From Rhodospirillaceae bacterium (lineage in GTDB: Bacteria > Pseudomonadota > Alphaproteobacteria > UBA8366 > Aestuariispiraceae): a stretch of 64,000 nucleotides of DNA. Made by a program: the position numbers and the translations under genes. This document shows, piece by piece, positions 9,365-16,317 of this stretch (position 1 is the stretch's first letter; every line of letters begins with the position of its first letter). The stretch is from the NCBI GenBank assembly GCA_002709955.1, contig PAQY01000017.1, positions 1-64,000 of the forward strand. Reading direction: 5' to 3'. The notes under the pieces are model-generated. The model saw only the letters and a program-made list of their open reading frames with translations. It was not told where the DNA came from and did no database searches.

Positions 9365-11272
9365 ATGGCAGGTAATGATCGGGATGGACCGCTGGAGGTG
9401 TTTAAACGCGCCAATGCGGCATGCTTCCGGGCCGTTTCCAAGCGCCCGGAGGTTGAGGTCGTCTATGGGTCTGATCCAGCCCATATGACGGGGGAGCGCG
9501 CGCGCCTGCCCCTGCCCAGCCGTCAGTTGCCCCCAGAAGAAATCGCCCAGGCGCGGGGGGAAGGCGATCAATTGGCCTGTCGCCTGCGATACCATGATGG
9601 CAAGGCCCATTCCGCACTGCGCCCGACGGGAGAGGTCGCCCCGGTGCTGTTCGATGCACTGGAAACCGCCCGTGTCGAGGCGATGGGCAGCAAGGATCGC
9701 AGCGGCTTGCAGGCCAATCTGGCGGCCGCATTGGACCAGAAATACCGCCGTATGGGCTTTCACCGCATTGAAGAGCGGACGGAAAGCACAATGCCAGAGG
9801 TCGTGCGCCTTTTGGCCCGTGAATATATGACGGGCGAAGCGCCGCCGCCATCGGCCCAGCGGGTGGTGGATCTGTGGCGCGATCATATCGGCCCCAAGAT
9901 CGAAGGGTCGCTGGAAACCCTGGCCCCCCTGATGAAAGATCAGCGCGCCTATGGCGAGGCTGCCCGCAAGCTGATCCGGGCCATGGATATCGATATCGGT
10001 CGGGAAGATCCCAGTGACAGTTCTGACGATGGCGACAGCCAGGATGATCAGGAAGAAACCGACAACCAGACCCAGGGCCAGAACGAGGATCAGGGGGGCG
10101 ATGATAATGCCGCCCAGACCGAAGGTGCATCTGACTCCGCCATGGGGGAAGGTCAGGACGACGATCAGGGTGACGCCGCTGATGAGGATATGGCCGGCGA
10201 GATGATGGAAGCGCCCGGCGCAGAAGAACCCGGCGATTCCGGGAAGCGCTGGCGGCCTGAAAACGATCTGTCCAATGTGCCGAAAGAAAAATTCTATAAA
10301 GCCTATGCCGAAAGCTTTGACGAGGTCGTGGGGGCCGAAGACCTGTGTGATCCAGAGGAATTGACCCGCCTGCGGTCGATGCTGGATCAGCAATTGACCC
10401 ATTTGCAGGGCATTATCGGTAAGCTGGCAAACCGGTTGCAGCGTCGCCTGATGGCACAGCAACAGCGGTCCTGGGAATTTGACCTGGAAGAAGGCCTGCT
10501 GGATACCGCACGGATTGATCGTGTGGTCACGAATCCGGCGCATCCGCTGTCTTTCATGCGTGAAAAGGAAATGAATTTCCGCGATACGGTCGTGTCCTTG
10601 TTGATCGACAATTCAGGCTCTATGCGCGGGCGCCCCATTTCCATTGCGGCCATGTCGGCGGATATTCTGGCGCGCACGCTGGAACGCTGTGGTGTGCGGG
10701 TTGAGATTCTGGGCTTCACCACGCGCGCCTGGAAGGGTGGTCAGTCCCGTGAACGCTGGCTGGCCGATGGAAAACCTGCCAATCCGGGTCGCCTGAACGA
10801 TCTGCGCCATATCGTCTATAAGCAGGCGGACATGCCCTATCGCCGGGCCCGTCGTAATTTGGGACTGATGCTGCGCGAAGGCCTGTTGAAAGAAAATATC
10901 GATGGCGAGGCGCTGATCTGGGCGCATCAGCGGTTGCTGGCGCGGACAGAAGAACGCCGCATCCTGATGGTCATTTCCGATGGTGCGCCGGTGGATGACT
11001 CCACCCTGTCGGTCAATCCGGGCAATTATCTGGAACGCCATCTGCGCGATGTGATTGACCAGATCGAAACACGATCCCCGGTGCAATTGGTCGCAATCGG
11101 CATTGGGCATGATGTGACACGCTATTATCGGCGCGCGGTGACCATCATCGATGTGGATCAACTGGGCGGCACGATGATGGAGCAATTGGCAGATCTGTTT
11201 GAAGATGAATCGCAATTGCCCAGAGGACGGCGTAAGGAAGCCAAACTGGAACCGATCCGGGCGCGGCGGTGA
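9365..11272 (+). CDS. cobT: Cobaltochelatase subunit CobT
   Basis: Second AAA-associated subunit of the aerobic cobalt chelatase; it forms a chaperone-like complex with CobS. The 635 residues divide into an N-terminal helical region (1-212), a strongly acidic linker of Asp, Glu and Gln (about 213-292) and a C-terminal von Willebrand factor A domain (about 405-620) with MIDAS residues DNSGS at 415-419. This domain order and length are standard for CobT. It is in one transcription unit with cobS. The GC-rich repetitive codons of the acidic linker create long antisense open frames that I take to be spurious. Confidence 0.94.
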   Translation: MAGNDRDGPLEVFKRANAACFRAVSKRPEVEVVYGSDPAHMTGERARLPLPSRQLPPEEIAQARGEGDQLACRLRYHDGKAHSALRPTGEVAPVLFDALETARVEAMGSKDRSGLQANLAAALDQKYRRMGFHRIEERTESTMPEVVRLLAREYMTGEAPPPSAQRVVDLWRDHIGPKIEGSLETLAPLMKDQRAYGEAARKLIRAMDIDIGREDPSDSSDDGDSQDDQEETDNQTQGQNEDQGGDDNAAQTEGASDSAMGEGQDDDQGDAADEDMAGEMMEAPGAEEPGDSGKRWRPENDLSNVPKEKFYKAYAESFDEVVGAEDLCDPEELTRLRSMLDQQLTHLQGIIGKLANRLQRRLMAQQQRSWEFDLEEGLLDTARIDRVVTNPAHPLSFMREKEMNFRDTVVSLLIDNSGSMRGRPISIAAMSADILARTLERCGVRVEILGFTTRAWKGGQSRERWLADGKPANPGRLNDLRHIVYKQADMPYRRARRNLGLMLREGLLKENIDGEALIWAHQRLLARTEERRILMVISDGAPVDDSTLSVNPGNYLERHLRDVIDQIETRSPVQLVAIGIGHDVTRYYRRAVTIIDVDQLGGTMMEQLADLFEDESQLPRGRRKEAKLEPIRARR

Positions 11273-11378
11273 TCTATGGTAAATGGATTTTACCCTGCGA
11301 GGGTGATTTGCATCCCCCCCTGTCTGTGCTAGGAACCACAGGTACTTGTTGAAATCATTGGGATAGGCGAACCGCACC

Positions 11379-12335
11379 ATGCGGAATTATCTGGATTTTG
11401 AGCAGCCAATTGCTGAATTAGAAGGCAAAATTGAAGAGCTGCGCCATTTGGCGGATGATGGCGAAGTCAATATCGCCGATGAAGTGACGCGCTTGCAGGC
11501 CAAGGCCGATAAGCTGTTGCGGCAAAGCTATCAGAAGCTGACCGCCTGGCAGAAGGTTCAGGTCGCCCGTCACCCGGACCGTCCTCATTTCCGGGACTAT
11601 ATCGATGGAATAATTGATGATTACATCCCGCTGGCCGGGGACCGCGCCTTTGCCGATGACAAGGCGATCCAGGGCGGCATTGGTCGCTTCCGGGGGCGCG
11701 CCGTCGTCATTCTGGGCCATGAAAAAGGGGCCAATACGACCGATCGTGTTACCCATAATTTTGGCATGGCCCGCCCGGAAGGCTATCGCAAGGCCATCCG
11801 GTTGATGGAATTGGCCAACCGCTTCAACCTGCCGGTCATCACACTGGTCGACACGCCCGGTGCCTATCCCGGCGTTGGCGCGGAAGAGCGCGGCCAGGCC
11901 GAAGCAATCGCCCGGTCCATCGAAACCTGTCTGCGCCTGAATACGCCGATTATCTCCGTGGTTATTGGTGAAGGGGGATCAGGTGGGGCCATTGCCATCG
12001 CCGCTGCGGATGCGGTTCTGATGTTGGAGCATTCGGTCTATTCGGTGATCTCTCCAGAAGGCTGTGCGGCCATTCTGTGGGACAATTCGGATCAGGCCAG
12101 CGCCATGGCGGAAGCCTTGAAGCTGACAGCGGAAGACCTGAAATCCTTGAACTGTATTGACGATATCATCACAGAACCAATGGGCGGTGCGCATCGCAAT
12201 GTCCAGCAGACCATGGCCTCAGCGGCCGATGCGATTGAGGCGGCTTTAGCGAAGGTCGAAGGGCTGAGTGCGACCGCCCTGCGCAAGGCACGACGCGAAA
12301 AATATGTCGCCATGGGGCGTGATGGCCTCGCCTGA
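11379..12335 (+). CDS. accA: Acetyl-CoA carboxylase carboxyltransferase subunit alpha
   Basis: Alpha subunit of the carboxyltransferase that makes malonyl-CoA for fatty acid synthesis. The 318-residue length, the N-terminal coiled coil ([17 protein letters not shown] onward), the VGRHPDRPH-like segment ([14 protein letters not shown]) and the core around [18 protein letters not shown] and [15 protein letters not shown] are diagnostic. The partner accD is about 36 kb away at 47847-48833, linked to trp and folC, the usual separation in Alphaproteobacteria. It stands 107 bp after cobT and probably has its own promoter in that gap. Confidence 0.96.
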   Translation: MRNYLDFEQPIAELEGKIEELRHLADDGEVNIADEVTRLQAKADKLLRQSYQKLTAWQKVQVARHPDRPHFRDYIDGIIDDYIPLAGDRAFADDKAIQGGIGRFRGRAVVILGHEKGANTTDRVTHNFGMARPEGYRKAIRLMELANRFNLPVITLVDTPGAYPGVGAEERGQAEAIARSIETCLRLNTPIISVVIGEGGSGGAIAIAAADAVLMLEHSVYSVISPEGCAAILWDNSDQASAMAEALKLTAEDLKSLNCIDDIITEPMGGAHRNVQQTMASAADAIEAALAKVEGLSATALRKARREKYVAMGRDGLA

Positions 12336-12361
12336 TCGTTAACTGGAACGGACGTGATAAT

Positions 12362-12655
12362 ATGGCGAGGATCATTTCCATCGCTGTTTTGGGGATGCTG
12401 ACCGGACTTGTTTCGGCCTGTCAGACCCGTTCCGATATTCCCCCAACCTGTCGCATGGGTGTGCTGACGAATGAAGGCGCAACCTGTCAGGCTATGCGGG
12501 ACGATCAGGGGGATCTCTATACCTTTTACACAGATATGACCGGATATCATCTGGGGGATGAAGTCTGTCTGTGCGGTGAACAGGCGCAGATGTCTTTCTG
12601 TGCTCAGGGTGTTGCGATCGATATGACCTATCTGGGAGCAGAGTGCCCCAAATAA
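12362..12655 (+). CDS. Small cysteine-rich putative lipoprotein
   Basis: A 97-residue protein with a lipoprotein signal: Arg at residue 3, a hydrophobic stretch 4-17 and a good lipobox LVSAC with Cys20 as the predicted lipidation site. After it come six further Cys (30, 42, 69, 71, 80, 95) in a 77-residue mature chain, which suggests disulfides in the periplasm or a small cofactor site. I recognise no family. The gene starts 26 bp after accA and may be carried on its transcript; a weak purine-rich segment precedes the ATG. The next gene, MarR, is convergent and begins six bases away. Confidence 0.65.
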   Translation: MARIISIAVLGMLTGLVSACQTRSDIPPTCRMGVLTNEGATCQAMRDDQGDLYTFYTDMTGYHLGDEVCLCGEQAQMSFCAQGVAIDMTYLGAECPK

Positions 12656-12660
12656 GACAA

Positions 12661-13089
12661 TCAGCCCAGGCGTTCCAAAAGATCCAGCAGTTGCTTCTGT
12701 TCTGCTGGTGTCAGCGGGGCCAGTGTCTTGGCGCTGACTTCTTTAGCGCTGGGGACCAGGGATTTTGCCAGCGCAGCACCCTCGGGCGTTACAGACAGGA
12801 CCGTGCGGCGGCGGTCGGTCTGGTCGGGAACCCGGCTGACCAGGCCGCGTTCCTGTAGGCGACGGATCACGCCCTGAACTGTGGCGGGATCCATCGCCGC
12901 CAGTCGGCCCAAATGGTTCTGGGACATGGATCCATCATCATGCAACCGCATCAGGGCGGCAAACTGCATTGGTGTTAAGGCCTTATCGTCCAGCGTTTCC
13001 TGGAAAATAGCACTCGCCCGTTGATGGGCCCGTCGCAACAAATGGCCAATCTGCTGCTCTACGCGATAGGGTGGTTTTCCCCCTGTCAT
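12661..13089 (-). CDS. MarR family transcriptional regulator
   Basis: A 142-residue winged-helix regulator. The pattern fits MarR: N-terminal dimerisation helix (IGHLLRRAHQRASAIFQETL), LTPMQFAALMRLHDDGSMSQ, the recognition helix (GRLAAMDPATVQGVIRRLQERG) and the wing DQTDRRRTVLSVTPEG with the conserved D-x-R. The ATG overlaps the stop of the upstream EamA exporter gene by 4 bp (13086-13089), so the two are one operon. MarR proteins paired with exporters commonly respond to a compound handled by the pump; the ligand here is unknown. I could not identify a clear operator. Confidence 0.9.
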   Translation of the reverse strand: MTGGKPPYRVEQQIGHLLRRAHQRASAIFQETLDDKALTPMQFAALMRLHDDGSMSQNHLGRLAAMDPATVQGVIRRLQERGLVSRVPDQTDRRRTVLSVTPEGAALAKSLVPSAKEVSAKTLAPLTPAEQKQLLDLLERLG

Positions 13090-13982
13090 CCGGCCACGAC
13101 CTTTTTCGTGCTGGGCCAGTTCACCAGCAGAATCCCAATCGCAACTGGGACCAATCCGCCGATATCGGTGGCGGAAATATGCTCATCCAGAACAACCCAG
13201 GCGATCAGCATGGCGATGCCCGGATTGAGGAAATGGAAGGCGCTGGCCGCCCCGGCCCCTGCGGCCCGGATAAGGGCGAACCACAGCAGCAATGCGCCAA
13301 AGGTCATGATGATTGCCGTATAGGCCAGGGTCCAGGCCAGGGTCCAGCCCCAGATAATCTTTCCCGGGTCTTCCATGAAATAGGCGGCAGGCAGCAAAAC
13401 AACAGCGGCGGACAGGGCCTGTATGGCATTCATCGCCAGCGGGTCGGCATGGGCACCGCGTTTTTTATACAACACCGTGCCACAGGCCAGGCAGATCATG
13501 CCGACAGTCGCGATTCCAAGGCCGAACGGGTCGTCGATTTGAATATCGCCCCCCAGGCGGTTCCACAGGATGAACCACGCCCCAAATGTGCCCAGCGCTA
13601 GACCCAATACCTTAAGCGGCGTTAAGGGTTCTTTCAGCACCGGCCAGGCTAGGGCTGCGGTGACCAGGGGCATCAGGCTGGCGATCAGGGCCACCATGCT
13701 GGACGATACCGATTGAAAGGCGATGAAGGCGAGGCCCAGATAGGCCCCGTTGTTTAAGACTCCCAACCAGATGGCGGTCCATCGATCTTGGCCGTTGCTG
13801 GGCAGGCTGCGCCGCAGGATCAGCAGCACAATCCACATCACCACAAAGGCCAGCGCGAAGCGGATGCTCAAAAAATACAATGGCGGCGCGGCGGTGATGG
13901 CAAATTTCCCAACGGTGAAGGCAGAGCTCCACAGCGTGCAGAATGCCAGACCCAGCAGATAGACTTTCCAACCGATTTTCAT
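13086..13982 (-). CDS. EamA/DMT-family transporter
   Basis: A 298-residue inner-membrane protein with about ten hydrophobic helices in two EamA repeats, the drug/metabolite transporter layout. Typical segments are the first-helix WSSAFTVGKFAI, FLSIRFALAF, and the second-repeat FLNPGIAMLIAWVVLDEHIS that ends near a conserved Glu. The substrate cannot be read from sequence. It is translationally coupled to MarR (4-bp overlap) and starts 3 bp after the DUF3253 gene, so it belongs to a four-gene leftward operon. A second EamA protein is present at 21527-22492; the two are not close copies. Confidence 0.88.
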   Translation of the reverse strand: MKIGWKVYLLGLAFCTLWSSAFTVGKFAITAAPPLYFLSIRFALAFVVMWIVLLILRRSLPSNGQDRWTAIWLGVLNNGAYLGLAFIAFQSVSSSMVALIASLMPLVTAALAWPVLKEPLTPLKVLGLALGTFGAWFILWNRLGGDIQIDDPFGLGIATVGMICLACGTVLYKKRGAHADPLAMNAIQALSAAVVLLPAAYFMEDPGKIIWGWTLAWTLAYTAIIMTFGALLLWFALIRAAGAGAASAFHFLNPGIAMLIAWVVLDEHISATDIGGLVPVAIGILLVNWPSTKKVVAG

Positions 13983-13985
13983 GAT

Positions 13986-14306
13986 TTACGACCGTTTCAA
14001 CCGCATGCGCCAGACCCCTTTGAAATCATCGGGATTGACGGGTTCGCCCCGGCGCAGGATCTCTATGCGACCGGCCCGGGCCAGATGAATGGCCTGTTCT
14101 TTCACGGCTCGCTGATAGCGTTTGTAAAGGTCGCGCCCGTCACTTGGCTTGCGGCGGATTTCCGCATAGGCGCGCGCAACATCATCGGGCGCAGCACTTT
14201 TATCCTGGGGCAGGGTCGCCAGATGGTCCAACAGCACAATGGCGACTGGATCCAGCGGGGCAGGTGTCTTTGGCGTTTGTGGCGCGTCGTTCGTATCATC
14301 ACTCAC
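13986..14306 (-). CDS. DUF3253-like winged-helix protein
   Basis: I place the start at GTG 14306, which overlaps the stop of the upstream gene by 8 bp (GTGAGTGA); the frame is open upstream but runs through that gene. The product is about 106 residues: a short acidic/Pro leader, then a compact domain with APDDVARAYAEIR, GRDLYKRYQRAVKEQAIHLA and GRIEILRRGEPVNPDDFKG. The last segments match what I know of DUF3253, a small winged-helix-like family of unknown role. It lies in one operon with the preceding 107-residue gene and the EamA transporter. Confidence 0.7.
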   Translation of the reverse strand: MSDDTNDAPQTPKTPAPLDPVAIVLLDHLATLPQDKSAAPDDVARAYAEIRRKPSDGRDLYKRYQRAVKEQAIHLARAGRIEILRRGEPVNPDDFKGVWRMRLKRS

Positions 14307-14622
14307 GGAATGCGTCCTTTTCAATTGGATAGGCCAGGCGATAGATGCCGCCTGCTGTGACCGGATCGACGGGGCGCGCACCGCGTGTCGCCCGAAGCAG
14401 CCTTTTGTTCACAAGAATCTGGGCCGCTTCGTCAATCATGCCCTTTTCATTGTCAGTGGGCTCTGTATAGCCCCCGCGCTGTATATTCAAGCGCGCATAC
14501 AGAAAAGCGGCATCCACGGCCCCATTGCCATCAATAAAGGTCAGAATTTGGCGCTGGACCTGTTCTGTCGTTGGTCGGGTGCGCCCGGTCACCAGTCGCC
14601 CAAATATTTCGGAGAGTTTCAT
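14299..14622 (-). CDS. Hypothetical protein (winged-helix-like, 107 aa)
   Basis: Not a family I can name. The 107-residue sequence is soluble, with a helical start (MKLSEIFGRLV), a segment QILTFIDGNGAVDAAFLYARLNI, a helix DNEKGMIDEAAQILVNKRLL and a C-terminal strand GIYRLAYPI, consistent with a small helix-turn-helix or winged-helix fold. It is the first gene of a leftward operon: its stop overlaps the GTG start of the DUF3253 gene, followed by the EamA transporter and MarR. It diverges from the NnrU-like gene, so promoters for both should lie within about 14623-14699. Confidence 0.55.
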   Translation of the reverse strand: MKLSEIFGRLVTGRTRPTTEQVQRQILTFIDGNGAVDAAFLYARLNIQRGGYTEPTDNEKGMIDEAAQILVNKRLLRATRGARPVDPVTAGGIYRLAYPIEKDAFRE

Positions 14623-14699
14623 CCCGTTCCCTGATGCTTATTGCGCATCGCATTCAATCGACTATGGACGGGCGCTTCAACCTTGTCCATATTAGCAAA

Positions 14700-15401
14700 A
14701 TGATAGAATCGGTCTTAACACTTGTGATCGCAACGGCAACTTTCGTGGCCAGCCATTTCATTTTGGCAAGCCTGTCGGTGCGTGCGTTTATTGCCGAGAA
14801 AGTGGGGGAAAACGGTCATCGTATCGTGTTTTCCCTGATTTCTGCAGGGGCGATTACGTGGATGTTGATGGCCTATGGACAGGCGCGATACGACACGACC
14901 CTGCTATGGGTCTCGCCGCCGATCCTGTCGATGGTTCCTTTGCTGGTTATGCCCCTGGTGACGATCCTGCTGGTCTGTTCGCTGACGACCCGAAACCCCA
15001 CCGCAGTGGGGGGAGAGAAAGTTGCCACGGATCCAAAGCCGCTGTCAGGTATCATGACCGTGACACGCCACCCCATGATGGTGGGATTTGCCCTATGGGC
15101 AGTATCTCATCTGGTCGCGAATGGGGATCTGGCCTCTGTCATTCTGTTTGGCGGCCTTCTGATCCTAAGTGTCGGGGGCATGTTTCATATCGATTACCGC
15201 CGCAGTGTCACTTTGGGGTCAGATTGGGGGCCAATCGCCCTGACCACCAGCATTACGCCTTTCCTTGCGGTCATTCAGGGTCGAACGAAACTGGATTGGG
15301 CAGGGATTGGCCTGTTGCGGGTGGTGGCCGGGCTGGCGCTTTATGCCGGGCTGATTTTCGGCCATCCCTGGATTGCCGGTGTTCCGGTCATGATGCACTG
15401 A
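14700..15401 (+). CDS. NnrU-like integral membrane protein
   Basis: A membrane protein of about 233 residues with six or so hydrophobic segments. It resembles the NnrU/NnuR-type family, named from nitric-oxide-related loci in Alphaproteobacteria and related to isoprenylcysteine-methyltransferase-like membrane folds. The family pattern TVTRHPMMVGFALWAVSHL, with conserved Arg-His-Pro, is clear. I prefer the ATG at 14700 (MIESVLTLV) because it places the first helix at the N-terminus; the frame is open to 14571 with another ATG at 14664. No denitrification genes are close, so no role in NO metabolism can be assigned. Confidence 0.75.
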   Translation: MIESVLTLVIATATFVASHFILASLSVRAFIAEKVGENGHRIVFSLISAGAITWMLMAYGQARYDTTLLWVSPPILSMVPLLVMPLVTILLVCSLTTRNPTAVGGEKVATDPKPLSGIMTVTRHPMMVGFALWAVSHLVANGDLASVILFGGLLILSVGGMFHIDYRRSVTLGSDWGPIALTTSITPFLAVIQGRTKLDWAGIGLLRVVAGLALYAGLIFGHPWIAGVPVMMH

Positions 15402-15420
15402 TCTGCCATCGCAGACCCGG

Positions 15421-15657
15421 TTACTGCAGCGTTACCGGCTCAATTTCTAGATGTTCAGCAGCAAACAGCGCGGCAGCTTCGGTTTCAGCCGTAGCCAACT
15501 GGCTGCCATCGGCACCGCGCAATTCAAACTGGATGCCTTCATCGGTTTCGATCTGTCGGATATACCCGACATGACCTTCCCCCAGCCCCGCCAACTGTGC
15601 GACGGTCAGGCTTTTCAGGTCTTCGATTTGAAGGTCACGATCTTCCATTTTATGCAT
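15421..15657 (-). CDS. DUF1150 family protein
   Basis: A 78-residue acidic protein matching DUF1150, a small alphaproteobacterial family typically found just downstream of an Hsp20 gene. Visible features are the helix LKSLTVAQLAGLGEGHVGYIR and the strand-rich centre with FELRGADGSQLA. The start overlaps the end of the hsp20 gene by 8 bp (15650-15657), so the two are translationally coupled. Its biochemical role is unknown to me; synteny with a small heat shock protein suggests a stress-related accessory function. Confidence 0.8.
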   Translation of the reverse strand: MHKMEDRDLQIEDLKSLTVAQLAGLGEGHVGYIRQIETDEGIQFELRGADGSQLATAETEAAALFAAEHLEIEPVTLQ

Positions 15658-16120
15658 CCTCTACATCTAACGTTTTCGGTGTTTGGCGCGCGGATTTGCT
15701 GCTGCCCTTGTTAATCGTAATATTCTGTACCCGTGTTTCCGGTTTCGGGCGGCGTAAATCAATGTCCAACAGACCGTTGCTTAATGTGGCACCCTCGATC
15801 TCAATTCCTTCTGCCAGAACAAAGCGGCGCTGAAACTGGCGCGCGGCAATGCCACGATGCAGAAAAATCCGATCAGCCTCTGCCGTATCCGCCACCTGTC
15901 GTCCCACCACAACAAGCTGATCATCTTCGCGCTGAATTGTCAGGTCCTCTTCTGAAAACCCGGCAACAGCCAGTGTAATGCGCAAACAGTCTTCGTCCAG
16001 TTGTTCTATGTTATACGGGGGATAGCCGTCCGAAGACATTTTGGCAACCCGATCAAGGGTGCGTTCAATTTCATCAAAGCCCAGCAAAAGGGGGCTGTTA
16101 AAAAGCGTCATGCGCGCCAT
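15650..16120 (-). CDS. Small heat shock protein (Hsp20 family)
   Basis: ATP-independent holdase of the alpha-crystallin superfamily, 156 residues. The crystallin domain spans about 35-140, beginning with YPPYNIEQLDEDCLRITLAV and including GFSEEDLTIQ, RGIAARQFQRRFVLAEGIE and the conserved A-x-x-x-N-G-L-L pattern (ATLSNGLLDIDL). A C-terminal I-T-I resembles the IxI oligomerisation motif. AAGGAG lies nine bases before the ATG. It is co-transcribed with DUF1150. The upstream 5' region of about 80 bases is divergent from polA and includes a CTTGAA-like element, so heat-shock control is plausible but unproven. Confidence 0.92.
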   Translation of the reverse strand: MARMTLFNSPLLLGFDEIERTLDRVAKMSSDGYPPYNIEQLDEDCLRITLAVAGFSEEDLTIQREDDQLVVVGRQVADTAEADRIFLHRGIAARQFQRRFVLAEGIEIEGATLSNGLLDIDLRRPKPETRVQNITINKGSSKSARQTPKTLDVEDA

Positions 16121-16202
16121 GGGGCGATCTCCTTATCAAAATCAAGCGAGTGCCATTCTCCGCGCCTGGACCCTGATAGAGGCATCCACCCGCGTTCTTC
16201 TT

Positions 16203-16231
16203 ATTTTGTGCCATTGGCGGCAAAATTCAAG
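16203..16231 (-). promoter_or_regulatory. Candidate heat-shock-type promoter of hsp20
   Basis: On the minus strand CTTGAA (16231-16226) is followed after 17 bases by CAAAAT (16208-16203), about 83 bases before the hsp20 start. CTTGAA is the -35 core recognised by RpoH-type sigma factors in Alphaproteobacteria, while the -10 part is a poor match to the usual C-rich element. The assignment rests on position and on the -35 only. Confidence 0.3.
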
Positions 16232-16317
16232 CGCGCCGGTATTTCCCCATCCTTAAGAGACGGGCATACTGGCCGCATCGTGTTTTCATTCTGCCCAATT
16301 GTTAAGGTCCTGATCCT

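Noticed and set aside
8309-10543. Very long minus-strand open frame (about 744 codons) opposite cobS and cobT
   Set aside because: It lies entirely antisense to two complete, well-conserved genes, its composition is Gly/Arg/Pro/His-biased, and it has no recognisable domain. GC-rich codon bias explains it.
11278-11294. GGTAAA/TTTACC stem after cobT as a terminator
   Set aside because: Only six base pairs, AT-rich and without a T-tract on the coding strand.
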